From contig CAJXYI010000015.1 of assembly GCA_913063435.1 (NCBI GenBank), forward strand, positions 1 to 51,414: 51,414 bases of DNA, read 5' to 3'. The DNA comes from an uncultured Actinomycetales bacterium. GTDB taxonomy: Bacteria; Actinomycetota; Actinomycetes; S36-B12. Numbering within the stretch: position 1 is the stretch's first letter; each line of letters starts with the position of its first letter. The position numbers and the translations under genes are program-made. Positions 7,232 through 15,349 of this stretch are shown one piece after another. The notes below the pieces were generated by a model, which was not told where the DNA came from, searched no databases, and saw only the letters and a program-made list of their open reading frames with translations.

Positions 7232-8890
7232 ATGACCGACACTGAAGCAACACACGGGGGCCAGCAGGCCGTCGACGCCGCTCTCGCCCACGGGGTAACC
7301 ACGATGTTCACCCTGTCCGGGGCGCATGTGTTTCCGTTATACGACGCGGCAGTGGGTGGGCGACAGACAGTCGAATCCGGTGGGCCCGCCCCTATGCGCC
7401 TGGTCGATGTGCGTCATGAGCAGACCGCGGTGTTCGCCGCCGAGGCCATGGGCAAACTCACGCGTTCGCCAGGCTTCGCTGTCGTGACCGCTGGCCCGGG
7501 AGTGACCAATGCGGTGTCGGCGATCACCGGTGCCTATGTGAACGGGTCACCCCTCGTCGTGATCGGCGGTCGCGCACCCGATGCACGCTGGGGCACGGGC
7601 GCGCTCCAGGAACTCGATCATCCTCCCCTGGTCGAATCGGTCACGAAGTCGGCGACGACGGTGCACGACGCGGCATCTGTGCGCGCCGCCGTCGATGACG
7701 CGTTCACGATTGCCGGCGCAGCCCATCGAGGGCCGGTGTTCTTGGATGTCCCGATGGATGTGCTGTTCACCCCGGCTGCGCCCACCCTTGGCACCTCCGC
7801 CGCAATGGATCGATCCCCCGACGATGGTGATATCGACTCTGTCGCAGCAGTTATCCGGTCTGCATCGCGCCCCGTGGTCGTGCTCGGCAGTGATGTGTGG
7901 GCCGACGGCGCTGAGAACGCTGCGCGGGCTTTCGTCGATGCGCTCGGCCTTCCGGTCATCGCCAACGGCATGGCCCGCGGTGTGCTGCCACCCGATCATC
8001 CGCTGCTGGTGACCCGTGCCCGCAGCCTGGCGTTCAAGCAGGCCGACCTCGTCATCGTCGCGGGAACCCCGCTGGATTTCCGACTCGGCTACGGAGTGTT
8101 CGGATCACCGGAGTCGCCCGCACAGGTCGTGCACCTCGCGGACTCGGCATCACAGGTGGCGACCCACACCGCCCTTGCGGCCAGCGCCCACGGTGATCTG
8201 TCACGGGTTTTCACCGCCGTCGCCGAGGCCGTGAGCGATCCGCTGGCGATCTCCGCCTGGTCCGATGAACTGCGTTCGACTGCACTCGCGGCGATCGCCG
8301 CTGATGCGCCGATGCTGGCCAGTGATGCCGATCCGATCCATCCGGCGCGCATCTACGGCGAACTGCTACCGCGGTTGTCCGACGATGCGGTCGTGATCGG
8401 AGACGGCGGAGATTTCGTGTCTTTCGCCGGCCGCTTCATCGAGCCGGCCACACCAGGACGCTGGTTGGATCCGGGCCCATACGGTTGCCTGGGCACCGGT
8501 CCGGGATACGCGATGGCCGCTCGCATCGCACATCCGGATTCACCCGTGGTACTGCTCATGGGTGATGGTGCCGCGGGCTTCTCGCTGATGGACATCGATT
8601 CCCTGGTGCGCCAGGACCTTCCCGTTGCCATCGTCGTGGCCAATAATTCCGGCTGGGGACTCGAACGCCATCCGATGCGCTTCCTCTACGGCTATGACGT
8701 CGCCGCAGATCTCGCTCCAACGCCGTACGAGGATGTGGTGCGCGCACTCGGTGGAGCCGGTGAGTCGGTGACGAAACCGACCGATATCGGCGCTGCACTC
8801 GATCGCGCTCTTGGCGCCGGTGTTCCCTATCTGGTCAACGTGCACACCGACCCCGAGATCGCCTATCCTCGGTCGACCACCGGCGTGTGA
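7232..8890 (+). CDS. Thiamine pyrophosphate enzyme, acetolactate synthase large-subunit-like
   Basis: 552 residues with the three-domain layout of the acetohydroxyacid synthase family. The N-terminal PYR domain has the catalytic glutamate in VRHEQTAVFAAEAMGKL; a central domain (about 200-330, VVVLGSDVWADGA) follows; the C-terminal PP domain has the TPP/Mg motif MGDGAAGFSLMDIDSL...VVANN (G-D-G...N-N). It would decarboxylate a 2-keto acid (pyruvate or a relative) and condense or release the product. It is not next to an ilvN small subunit or ilvC, so a role in branched-chain amino acid synthesis is uncertain; IlvG-like or oxalyl-CoA decarboxylase-like activities are alternatives. Its 3' end overlaps the convergent Lrp gene by 28 bases. 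Confidence 0.85.
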   Translation: MTDTEATHGGQQAVDAALAHGVTTMFTLSGAHVFPLYDAAVGGRQTVESGGPAPMRLVDVRHEQTAVFAAEAMGKLTRSPGFAVVTAGPGVTNAVSAITGAYVNGSPLVVIGGRAPDARWGTGALQELDHPPLVESVTKSATTVHDAASVRAAVDDAFTIAGAAHRGPVFLDVPMDVLFTPAAPTLGTSAAMDRSPDDGDIDSVAAVIRSASRPVVVLGSDVWADGAENAARAFVDALGLPVIANGMARGVLPPDHPLLVTRARSLAFKQADLVIVAGTPLDFRLGYGVFGSPESPAQVVHLADSASQVATHTALAASAHGDLSRVFTAVAEAVSDPLAISAWSDELRSTALAAIAADAPMLASDADPIHPARIYGELLPRLSDDAVVIGDGGDFVSFAGRFIEPATPGRWLDPGPYGCLGTGPGYAMAARIAHPDSPVVLLMGDGAAGFSLMDIDSLVRQDLPVAIVVANNSGWGLERHPMRFLYGYDVAADLAPTPYEDVVRALGGAGESVTKPTDIGAALDRALGAGVPYLVNVHTDPEIAYPRSTTGV

Positions 8891-9798
8891 CCCGCTGATC
8901 TGCCTGCGAGAGGTCCACCTGCCACGGTCGGCAGCGGCCAGCGGCCGACGATTCGTTCGCCATAGCCGAGCACCTCGACCCCGGCCACACCCGGGATCGC
9001 GCGCACGTCGTCGCGCATTCGTGCCACGGTGGCCGTGTCCACCGCGAGCACTTCGATCACCGCGGCGAATCGTCCCTGGAGTCGCAGGCTCGTGATCACC
9101 CCCGGCACCTGGGTGAGTGCTTGCATGATGGGCTCGACCGGTTCGCCGACCTCGACACCGATCGCTGCTGCGGTCGTCAAACCGAACAGCGACGGATGTG
9201 GGATGACCAGGGGTGTGACGACGTGCCCGTCGAGCAGGCGCGTGGCCCGCGCCCGTGCCGTCGCTTCGGGGATGTCTAAAGCAGTGGCGATCGAGGTGAA
9301 ACTCGCACGTGCATCCATCGCGAGAAGACACGCGATATCGGCATCGAGGTCGTCCCGGAGGGGCACCGGCTCATGTCGTGGAAGACCGGTCACCGTGATG
9401 TCCAGCACCGGGTTGACCTCGACGAGCGTGCTGTGTTGGCGCAACCATTCGACCTGAACCTCCATCGTGTGCAGATCGCGTTCGATCAGACACACCGCGG
9501 CATCCCACGTACCAACCGTGTGCACCGCGAAGACGACACCGCGACGTTCACCCAGTGCCGCGAGAAGCCGCGAGGGGAAACCGCGCAGCAGTGCGACGAC
9601 GATGTAGGCCTCGGGAAGAGCGCGATAGTCGATCATCCCCACAACCTCGATCGCCCCGCGTTCGCGAAGGGCCGCGAGGCGATTGCTCACACTCGGCGCC
9701 GACATGCCCAGGACCTCGCCAAGTTGCACCGCACGGGCGCGAGGACGGGTCTGCAGCGCAAGAATCAGCGCCTGATCCTGCGGATCCAGTGGTTCCAT
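8863..9798 (-). CDS. Lrp/AsnC-family transcriptional regulator with two tandem Lrp units
   Basis: 311 residues, about twice a classical Lrp. An HTH (about 5-55: LDPQDQALILALQTRPRARAVQLGEVLG) and effector domain (VVALLRGFPSRLLAALGERRGV) are followed by a second HTH (about 165-215: LDADIACLLAMDARASFTSIATALDIPEATARAR) and a second alpha-beta domain (GVEVGEPVEPIMQALTQVPG). The start ATG 9798 is chosen for the AGGAG upstream. Divergent from the FAD monooxygenase across a 126-base AT-rich interval that contains an Lrp-like half-box, so it probably controls that monooxygenase and the cupin gene behind it. Confidence 0.88.
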   Translation of the reverse strand: MEPLDPQDQALILALQTRPRARAVQLGEVLGMSAPSVSNRLAALRERGAIEVVGMIDYRALPEAYIVVALLRGFPSRLLAALGERRGVVFAVHTVGTWDAAVCLIERDLHTMEVQVEWLRQHSTLVEVNPVLDITVTGLPRHEPVPLRDDLDADIACLLAMDARASFTSIATALDIPEATARARATRLLDGHVVTPLVIPHPSLFGLTTAAAIGVEVGEPVEPIMQALTQVPGVITSLRLQGRFAAVIEVLAVDTATVARMRDDVRAIPGVAGVEVLGYGERIVGRWPLPTVAGGPLAGRSAGHTPVVDRG

Positions 9799-9872
9799 CG
9801 ACTCTCCTGAATTCCTTTCCACCGATTAGCTGAATCTATTTCGCAAGTGTGTTCCTCAGAACGTTTATTGGC

Positions 9873-9878
9873 TACCGT
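9873..9878 (+). promoter_or_regulatory. -10 box (TACCGT) upstream of the FAD monooxygenase
   Basis: TACCGT would start transcription near 9885, giving a leader of about 40 bases that contains the AGAAGGAGA ribosome-binding site just before GTG 9925. Confidence 0.4.
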
Positions 9879-9890
9879 TTTCGCTGATTG

Positions 9891-9904
9891 CTTCTAATTT
9901 TCTG
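9891..9904 (-). promoter_or_regulatory. Candidate Lrp-box half upstream of the FAD monooxygenase
   Basis: The minus strand reads CAGAAAATTAGAAG; the first ten bases fit the left half and centre of the Lrp consensus (YAGHAWATTWTDCTR), the right half does not. The site is in the only strongly AT-rich patch of the area and is next to the divergent Lrp-type regulator gene. Confidence 0.35.
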
Positions 9905-9924
9905 CGAATTCAGAAGGAGACCAC

Positions 9925-11070
9925 GTGCGCATTCTCATCGTCGGGGGCGGTATGGCGGGCTGGACGCTCGCCGGCCTCCTGCGCCGACGCGGTATCACCC
10001 CGACCATCGTCGAACGCGTCGGTGAGTACTCACGCGTGGGGTTCTGGATCGGGCTGTACCCATTCAGCGCGAACACCCTGCGCGAGACAGGTGGCTACGA
10101 CAGATACGCCAAGGGGTCCCTGGCACAGGAGCACTACGTCATGCGCGACAGCGAAGGACATGACCTGCAGGACATGTCCTTCGCCGAGGTACTCGGGCGC
10201 ATCCACGGATTCATGGGAGGACTGCAGCGCGCAGACCTGCTGGACATCCTGCGCGACGGCGGGGCGGGGGCAGACCTTCGCATGGGGATGACGGTGACGG
10301 CACTCGAACAGTCCGACGACGTCGTGCAGGTGACGTTCTCCGATGGCTCGACGGGCGAGTTCGATGTCGTCCTCGCGTGCGACGGCATCCACTCTGCGAC
10401 ACGCACGCTGCTCACCGGTGATGCGCGAGAGGGGCTAACCGACTGGGGCTACACGGCCTTCACCTGGTGGGCACCACGACAGGATGCGGTCGCAAACAAC
10501 TGCGTGGAATTCTGGGGTGCCGGTGGCCTATTCGGCCTGTATCCCCTCGCCGATCGCATCAACGCGATCGCGGGTATGCCCACCCCGAAGGGACTGTCCG
10601 ACATGACCCAGGAACAGATCGTAACTGCGGTGCGTGAGCATTTCGCGGACTATCCCGAACCGGTGCGAACAGCCCTCGCACACGCTGCCGATGACACGGT
10701 GTTCCCCTGGGCCATGGTGGACCACAAGGCCAAGGAGTGGATTCACGGCCGAGTTGCTCTGGTGGGTGATGCAGCGACCGGTTTCCTGCCCACGGCCGGG
10801 GTCGGGGCATCGAATGCGATCAAGTCCGCCGCCGTGCTCGCCGATGAACTCGGCCGCGCCGATGCCGCAACCATTCCCCTAGCGCTGCGTTTGTGGGAGC
10901 AGCGGACTCGAGACCGGGTCGAGGCGAATCAAGCGGCATCGCGGACGCTCGCCAAGATGATGTTCGTCAAGGGACACACGGTGGCGAAGGTGCGCGACAC
11001 GATGCTCAAGCACTATCCGGTGGAGAAGGTCGCCAAGGATGTGCTGCATTCGAATACGCACGCGTGGTGA
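9925..11070 (+). CDS. FAD-dependent monooxygenase (UbiH/PHBH-type)
   Basis: 381 residues. The N-terminal dinucleotide-binding fold is MRILIVGGGMAGWTLAGLLRRRG (GxGxxG) ending in IVER. The GD motif (ALVGDAATGFLPTAGVGASNAIKSA) binds the FAD ribityl chain and the conserved DG (VVLACDGIHSATR) sits before the middle of the protein. It would use NAD(P)H and oxygen to hydroxylate or otherwise oxidise an aromatic or polyketide-like substrate in the cytoplasm; the substrate is not known. GTG 9925 is preceded by AGAAGGAGA at ideal distance. The cupin gene follows after seven bases, so the two form an operon opposite the Lrp regulator. Confidence 0.85.
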   Translation: MRILIVGGGMAGWTLAGLLRRRGITPTIVERVGEYSRVGFWIGLYPFSANTLRETGGYDRYAKGSLAQEHYVMRDSEGHDLQDMSFAEVLGRIHGFMGGLQRADLLDILRDGGAGADLRMGMTVTALEQSDDVVQVTFSDGSTGEFDVVLACDGIHSATRTLLTGDAREGLTDWGYTAFTWWAPRQDAVANNCVEFWGAGGLFGLYPLADRINAIAGMPTPKGLSDMTQEQIVTAVREHFADYPEPVRTALAHAADDTVFPWAMVDHKAKEWIHGRVALVGDAATGFLPTAGVGASNAIKSAAVLADELGRADAATIPLALRLWEQRTRDRVEANQAASRTLAKMMFVKGHTVAKVRDTMLKHYPVEKVAKDVLHSNTHAW

Positions 11071-11077
11071 ACGATCG

Positions 11078-11830
11078 ATGAGCGGTTCGCGCTATCGCAC
11101 CACATTCAATCCGGCGACGGGTGAGCACATCCAATACACCGTCACCGGTCGAGAATCCGACGGTGCAGTGGTGCGCTATCGCTGGGTCAGTGATCCGGGT
11201 GGGCGCATCGTGGACCACACGCATCCATCGTGCGCCGAGATCTTCACGATCCTCGACGGCGAAGCGACGATGACGGTCGCCGGTGAGCGCATCGTGCTCG
11301 GTCCCGGACAGTCGGCCGTCGTGCCCGCAGGAGTCGTGCACAGCGAGGCCAATCTCAGTGGCGAAATCGTGCGCGGCATCGTGGAGTTGACCCCTGCATC
11401 GCAGACTGCCGAACTCCACGATGCCCTCGCGGGGATCTCATCGGACCTGCCGCATACCCCCACGGGTGCACCGAAGAGCCCGCTGCAGCTGGGAGCGACG
11501 TTTTGGGCGTTTCGCGATGATATTCGCGCGACGAGCCCACCGATCTGGTTGCAGAACATCATGCTGCCGATCCTCGCGGGCGCCGCACGCGTTGTCGGAG
11601 TGCGCCCGATGCGGCCCGAGTGGAGCAGCCGATTAGCCGATGATGCCCCCGATGCGCCGACGCTGTTCGACGAGCACGACTACGCCGACCTCCTCCATAG
11701 GGCGGGCTACACCCGAGGACTCACCCACCCCCATCCCCTCCGGAAGACGTCTGAGTTACCTGAATGGTCGCTAACTCGGCGAGTTAGCGACCATTCAGGT
11801 AACTCAGACGATCGGGCAGGTGAGGTTTAG
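11078..11830 (+). CDS. Cupin-domain protein
   Basis: 250 residues. One cupin barrel spans about residues 20-110: motif 1 is present in DHTHPSCAEIFTILDGEATMTV (H...H...E) and motif 2 in VVPAGVVHSEANLSG (P-A-G-x-x-H). The part after about 120 is less conserved (WLQNIMLPILAGAARVVGVRP). It likely binds a metal and may isomerise or protect a product of the upstream monooxygenase, which it follows by seven bases. The last 27 residues or so are encoded by a perfect palindrome and look unrelated to the fold, so the original stop may have been earlier. ATG 11078 is chosen because the upstream extension overlaps the monooxygenase. Confidence 0.78.
   Translation: MSGSRYRTTFNPATGEHIQYTVTGRESDGAVVRYRWVSDPGGRIVDHTHPSCAEIFTILDGEATMTVAGERIVLGPGQSAVVPAGVVHSEANLSGEIVRGIVELTPASQTAELHDALAGISSDLPHTPTGAPKSPLQLGATFWAFRDDIRATSPPIWLQNIMLPILAGAARVVGVRPMRPEWSSRLADDAPDAPTLFDEHDYADLLHRAGYTRGLTHPHPLRKTSELPEWSLTRRVSDHSGNSDDRAGEV
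11748..11810. terminator. Perfect 63-bp palindrome at the junction of convergent genes (possible bidirectional terminator)
   Basis: Arms 11748-11778 and 11780-11810 are exact reverse complements (31 bp) around one central base. It lies within the final codons of the cupin gene and just before the overlapping stop codons of the cupin (11828-11830) and M23 peptidase (11827-11829) genes. No T-tract follows, as is common in actinobacterial terminators. It has the same architecture as the palindrome at 392-462 but an unrelated arm sequence. Confidence 0.75.
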
Positions 11831-13452
11831 CCGCAGAGTTGGCGGACCAGCGGCTCGACATCGGCGGCGCCACCGGACCAACCGTTGGGACGCCACTCCA
11901 GGTGCAGGTGCACCGCACCCGGAGAGCCGGTGTCACCCATGTAGCCGATGACCTGTCCGGCCTTGACCCGCTGCCCGACGCTGAACAGGATCGAATCGAA
12001 GTGGCCATAGAAGAACATGCCGTTCGATCCGGTGATGTCGAGAATCAGCGAGCCATTGGACTGATAGCCGCTGCGGGTCACCGTGCCACCGTCGATGGCA
12101 TAGATCGGCGTACCGCGCGAACCCATGAGGTCCAATCCAGCGTGCAGGCGACCGCCCGGACGCGGGGCACCCAGGCCCTGGCCGTAGGTGAACGATGCCG
12201 CCGGGCAGAACCGACCGTTGACGTTGATCGAGCCGCTGCCACCGGATCCGGATGAACCAGACCCGGATGAACCCGAGGAGCCCGAACCCGAGGAGCCCGA
12301 ACCCGAGGAACCGGAGCCGGAGGAACCAGACCCCGACGAGTTGGATCCCGATGAGTTCGAACCCGATGAGGTGGGGGCACCGGGGCCGAAGTCCGTGCCA
12401 TAGGTCGCATGCGCACGGCCGGCTGCATCGGCGACCGTCGAACCCAGCGATTTCCAGGTCCACGTCGCGATCGTGCCGGTGCCGGGCAGGCCGACCGATG
12501 TTTGGAAGTCGCGCACCGCGGCCGCGGTCTTGGGTCCGAAGTACCCTGAAGCCGGCTCCACATCGAGGGCCCGCTGTACGACGGCAACAGCCTCACCGGT
12601 GTCGCCCTGTTCCAGGATCGGCGGTTCGGTCGAGCGGGCGGGAGCCGGGCTGCCGGCGGTATAGCCATCGGACTTCACGGCGACCTTCTCGGCTTTGGCG
12701 ACGACATCGCCACCGAGGGCAGCCCATGTCCACGTGGCGATCGTGCCGGTCTTGGGCAGCCCCATTCCCGCCTGGAACTTCTTGACGGCCTTGCGAGTTT
12801 GCGGTCCGAAGTAGCCCGATACCGGGTTGACGCCGAGGGCCTTCTGGGCCACCTTCACCACGCGACCACTGTCGCCTTCGGACACTGCGGGTAGATCGGC
12901 CGACTGCCTGCGCAACGCGGCCATCGTGGGCTGCGCGTCGCGATCATCGATCTCGGCGGGATCGACTGCGGATTCCGACTGGGAACGTGAGCGGGTGGCA
13001 ATCACGGTGTCCTCTGCCGGCGACTGTTCATCATCGGCGGACGTCGTCGCGGCTGCATCATCCGAGGAGGTTGCCGAATCCGCAGCGGCGTCCTCGGCCG
13101 GACCGGAGTCGGCGGCATCAGCCGGCATGGCTCCCGACGTCGCGTCGATCTGCGTCGGCTCCGGCGCCTGCGGGACCGCAGTGGCAGATACGGTCGACGG
13201 CTCATCCGATGGGGAGGCGACGGCCAGCGGAACGGCGACCAGGGCACCTACCGCCAGTGCCGTGGTCGCACCGAGCGCGACGACCTGACGCTGGCGACGC
13301 CGTCGAGCCTCGATGCGGGCGCGCCTGGCCAGCCGCGCGGCCTTGCGCTGTGAGACTCCGGCCGGTGCGTGACCGGCAGCGCGCGGTGCGAGCACCGCAT
13401 CAGTATCGGTGAGCCCGGACCCCGTCCGATCAGGCTCGGTCACTTCAGACAT
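11827..13452 (-). CDS. Secreted M23 (LytM-type) peptidase with two peptidoglycan-binding domains
   Basis: 541 residues. A basic cytoplasmic N-terminus (ARLARRARIEARRRRQRQ) precedes one hydrophobic segment (about 60-80), a signal sequence or membrane anchor. An acidic Ala/Asp/Ser-rich region follows, then two PG_binding_1 repeats, each with a GYFGPxT...V..FQ...GLP.TGTIATWTW pattern, a Ser-Gly linker, and the M23 domain. Zinc ligands are seen in GGRLHAGLDLMG (HxxxD) and HLHLEW (HxH). It would cut peptide cross-links of peptidoglycan outside the membrane. The start is ATG 13452; ATG 13464 is possible. It is the last gene downstream of the sigR group, 55 bases after the thioesterase. Confidence 0.88.
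   Translation of the reverse strand: MSEVTEPDRTGSGLTDTDAVLAPRAAGHAPAGVSQRKAARLARRARIEARRRRQRQVVALGATTALAVGALVAVPLAVASPSDEPSTVSATAVPQAPEPTQIDATSGAMPADAADSGPAEDAAADSATSSDDAAATTSADDEQSPAEDTVIATRSRSQSESAVDPAEIDDRDAQPTMAALRRQSADLPAVSEGDSGRVVKVAQKALGVNPVSGYFGPQTRKAVKKFQAGMGLPKTGTIATWTWAALGGDVVAKAEKVAVKSDGYTAGSPAPARSTEPPILEQGDTGEAVAVVQRALDVEPASGYFGPKTAAAVRDFQTSVGLPGTGTIATWTWKSLGSTVADAAGRAHATYGTDFGPGAPTSSGSNSSGSNSSGSGSSGSGSSGSGSSGSGSSGSSGSGSSGSGGSGSINVNGRFCPAASFTYGQGLGAPRPGGRLHAGLDLMGSRGTPIYAIDGGTVTRSGYQSNGSLILDITGSNGMFFYGHFDSILFSVGQRVKAGQVIGYMGDTGSPGAVHLHLEWRPNGWSGGAADVEPLVRQLCG
12232..12371. repeat. Low-complexity Ser-Gly linker repeat in the M23 peptidase gene
   Basis: Short repeats of cccgaacccgaggag type encode alternating Ser and Gly on the minus strand, forming a flexible linker of roughly 40 residues between the peptidoglycan-binding repeats and the peptidase domain. 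Confidence 0.8.
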
Positions 13453-13507
13453 GCGCCTGACCATAACAGAGATATAACGGCCGTGTCGCAGGCCCGTCGC
13501 AGATACG

Positions 13508-13882
13508 TCAGGCGGTGATGCGAGCCAGGAAGGATTCTCGCCGCACGACCACGCGGGTGATCGTGGCGTGGGCCACGGCCACCGAGCCTTCCCCGAGATC
13601 GTGTTCGACGGAGACGTCGAAGGTATGCCGGCGGCCGTCTCGCCCGGACAGCCGTGCCGCCACGATGATGGCGCCTCCGACCGGGGTCGCCCGCTCGTGC
13701 TCCATGTCGACCCGAGTGCCCACGCTCGTGGCATCGGGTCCCAGGTCCCCCATCACCTCGACGCAGGCCGCTTCGCACCAGGCCAGCAGTCGCGGGGTGC
13801 TCAGCACGGGAACATCGCCACTGCCCAGAGCCTCGGCAGTGTCATCGTCGGTAACGGTGAATGTCAGTCGAGTCTTGTTCAC
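13508..13882 (-). CDS. FlK-like hotdog-fold thioesterase
   Basis: 124 residues, the size of one hotdog domain. Thr29, Glu37 and His62 (in LSTPRLLAWCEAAC and MEHERATPVG) have nearly the same spacing as the catalytic Thr42-Glu50-His76 of fluoroacetyl-CoA thioesterase FlK. The natural substrate is probably an acyl-CoA; fluoroacetyl-CoA is not implied. The start is GTG 13882 with AGGAAA upstream. It begins only seven bases after the biotinyl protein stop, so it is translated from the same transcript as sigR-rsrA-bL37-biotinyl protein. Confidence 0.8.
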   Translation of the reverse strand: MNKTRLTFTVTDDDTAEALGSGDVPVLSTPRLLAWCEAACVEVMGDLGPDATSVGTRVDMEHERATPVGGAIIVAARLSGRDGRRHTFDVSVEHDLGEGSVAVAHATITRVVVRRESFLARITA

Positions 13883-13889
13883 GAGTTTC

Positions 13890-14129
13890 CTAGGGTCGGT
13901 GGTCGACGACCGCGATCAGATCCCCTTCGTGGATGACATCCCCCGGTGAGACGGCGATCTCGACGATCTGACCGGCAACCTCGGCCAGGATCGGGATCTC
14001 CATCTTCATAGACTCCACGATCACCAGGATCTCGCCCACGTCGACGGATTGGCCGACCGCGCCCACGATGGTGTGCACACTGGCCACCATCTCCGCGCGA
14101 ACCTCGACTCGAGTGGGCAGTGTCGTCAC
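13890..14129 (-). CDS. Small biotinyl/lipoyl carrier protein (TB7.3-like)
   Basis: 79 residues, a free-standing biotin-attachment domain. The modified lysine is in ESMKMEIP, in the hairpin typical of biotin carriers, and the chain ends with the GDVIHEGDLIAVV strand. It corresponds to mycobacterial TB7.3, which occupies the same place beside sigH-rshA. GTG 14129 is chosen over GTG 14138 because CGGGAG lies eight bases before 14129 but abuts 14138. No carboxylase subunit is adjacent; the partner enzyme is unknown. Confidence 0.88.
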   Translation of the reverse strand: MTTLPTRVEVRAEMVASVHTIVGAVGQSVDVGEILVIVESMKMEIPILAEVAGQIVEIAVSPGDVIHEGDLIAVVDHRP

Positions 14130-14143
14130 GGATGTCACTCCCG

Positions 14144-14218
14144 TCAGGAGTTGGGACGCTTGCCGTGGTTGGCGCCGCTCTTCTTACGGTCGCGCTTCTT
14201 GCGAGCCCGCTTGCTCAT
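14144..14218 (-). CDS. 50S ribosomal protein bL37 (24 residues)
   Basis: ATG 14218 to TGA 14144 encodes a 24-residue, extremely basic peptide: MSKRARKKRDRKK, then SGANHGKRPNS. This matches the tiny large-subunit protein bL37 found in mycobacterial ribosomes. GAGGAGG stands seven bases before the ATG. It lies 42 bases after rsrA and 14 bases before the biotinyl protein start, and is probably co-transcribed with sigR. The gene is shorter than most gene finders accept. Confidence 0.9.
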   Translation of the reverse strand: MSKRARKKRDRKKSGANHGKRPNS

Positions 14219-14260
14219 GCTGTCCTCCTCAACCGGTGCGCATCGTGCGCGCGCCGCACC

Positions 14261-14545
14261 CTATCGTTCCACATCGCCGGGTCTCTCCTGGTAGGTCACA
14301 CGCACCTGGGTCACCACGTGGGTGATCCGGGTCATGATGCGCACGCGAAGTTCCGGCGGGGCGGCCTCGGTGGAGCAGCAATCGCGGATCCGGGCTCTCA
14401 CGGCTGATTCGAATCGGACGAGGTGCGCACATTCGGGACAGCGCTGTAGGTGCTCAGTCATGAATTCAGCACTGGAGGGCGGAAGTTCACCATCGAGGAA
14501 GTCGTGTACCGATGTCTGAACCTGTCGGCAGTTCGGGTGGTTCAT
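14261..14545 (-). CDS. rsrA: Zinc-binding anti-sigma factor RsrA/RshA
   Basis: 94 residues. The ZAS motif is His32-x3-Cys36-x2-Cys39 ([12 protein letters not shown]), with an additional Cys6 near the N-terminus and a Cys56-Cys57 pair that matches the C61/C62 pair of RsrA. In Streptomyces RsrA, thiol oxidation releases zinc and frees the sigma factor. The start ATG 14545 overlaps the sigR stop (ATGA), so the two are translationally coupled; a GAGGAGG site lies inside the sigR 3' end. Confidence 0.93.
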   Translation of the reverse strand: MNHPNCRQVQTSVHDFLDGELPPSSAEFMTEHLQRCPECAHLVRFESAVRARIRDCCSTEAAPPELRVRIMTRITHVVTQVRVTYQERPGDVER

Positions 14546-15186
14546 GGGGCCACCTCCTCGGCAGCGAGCGGTTCAAGCGCCGCATCAGTACCGGCCGTCA
14601 CGAAGCCGTGGTCGCGGGCGTAGTCGGCGAGCTGGGTGCGCAGAAGCGCACGCCCACGGTGCAACCGTGACATCACCGTTCCGACCGGAGTCCCCATGAT
14701 CTCGGCGATCTCCTTGTAACTGAAACCTTCGACGTCAGCGAGGTAGACCGCGATGCGGAAATCCTCCGGGATAGCTGCCAGCGCTTCGAGCACCACGGAG
14801 TCGGTGATGCGGTCCAGCGCCTCCGCCTCCGCCGAACGCAACTCCCCCGTCGTGAACGCCGGGGTCTGGGCGAGTTGCCAATCGGTGAGTTCATCGGCAG
14901 AGGTGTGCAGCGGTTCGCGCTGGCGCCTCCGATAGGACGTGATGAACGTGTTGGTCATGATCCGATAGAGCCAGGCCTTGAGATTGGTGCCCTCGCGGAA
15001 CGTGTCGAACTTCGCGAATGCCTTGATGAACGTCTCCTGGACGAGATCCTCGGCATCGGCGGGGTTTCGTGTCATGCGCAGAGCCCCGCGATACAGCTGA
15101 TCCAGGTAGGGCAGGGCATCGCGCTCGAATCGCGCAGCCCGCTCCTCGTCGGTCTCGGTCTGTTCGAGATCTGCTGAATCACTCAT
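14542..15186 (-). CDS. sigR: ECF sigma factor SigR/SigH (thiol-oxidative stress)
   Basis: 214 residues from ATG 15186. Region 2 contains [24 protein letters not shown] and [20 protein letters not shown]; region 4 contains [34 protein letters not shown]. These are near-diagnostic of the SigR/SigH group that directs the thiol-stress regulon. ATG 15186 aligns with known proteins, but an in-frame ATG at 15276 would add 30 residues and lies only a few bases after the start expected from the autoregulatory promoter, recalling the unstable long form of Streptomyces SigR. The partner anti-sigma gene overlaps its stop by four bases. Confidence 0.93.
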   Translation of the reverse strand: MSDSADLEQTETDEERAARFERDALPYLDQLYRGALRMTRNPADAEDLVQETFIKAFAKFDTFREGTNLKAWLYRIMTNTFITSYRRRQREPLHTSADELTDWQLAQTPAFTTGELRSAEAEALDRITDSVVLEALAAIPEDFRIAVYLADVEGFSYKEIAEIMGTPVGTVMSRLHRGRALLRTQLADYARDHGFVTAGTDAALEPLAAEEVAP

Positions 15187-15286
15187 CACCGATGAGCCTA
15201 ACCCGACGCGCAGCCACTCCCGAAACGAGCGATCCTGCGCAGGAGCTGCGATGTCGGCAGTAAGGGCTCCCGTCATACCCGGTGTC

Positions 15287-15314
15287 AACGCCGCTGCTGT
15301 CGCGGGCTATTCCC
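15287..15314 (-). promoter_or_regulatory. SigR-type autoregulatory promoter of sigR
   Basis: On the minus strand GGGAAT (15314-15309) and GTT (15289-15287) are separated by 19 bases, fitting the SigR/SigH consensus GGGAAT-N(18-19)-GTT. Transcription would begin near 15280, just before ATG 15276. Confidence 0.75.
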
Positions 15315-15349
15315 GAGAGCCCTGCACTTGCCGAGACTCCGTCACCGGG

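Noticed and set aside
15187-15288. TTG 15288 as the start of sigR
   Set aside because: It lies inside the -10 element of the predicted promoter and would not be on the transcript.
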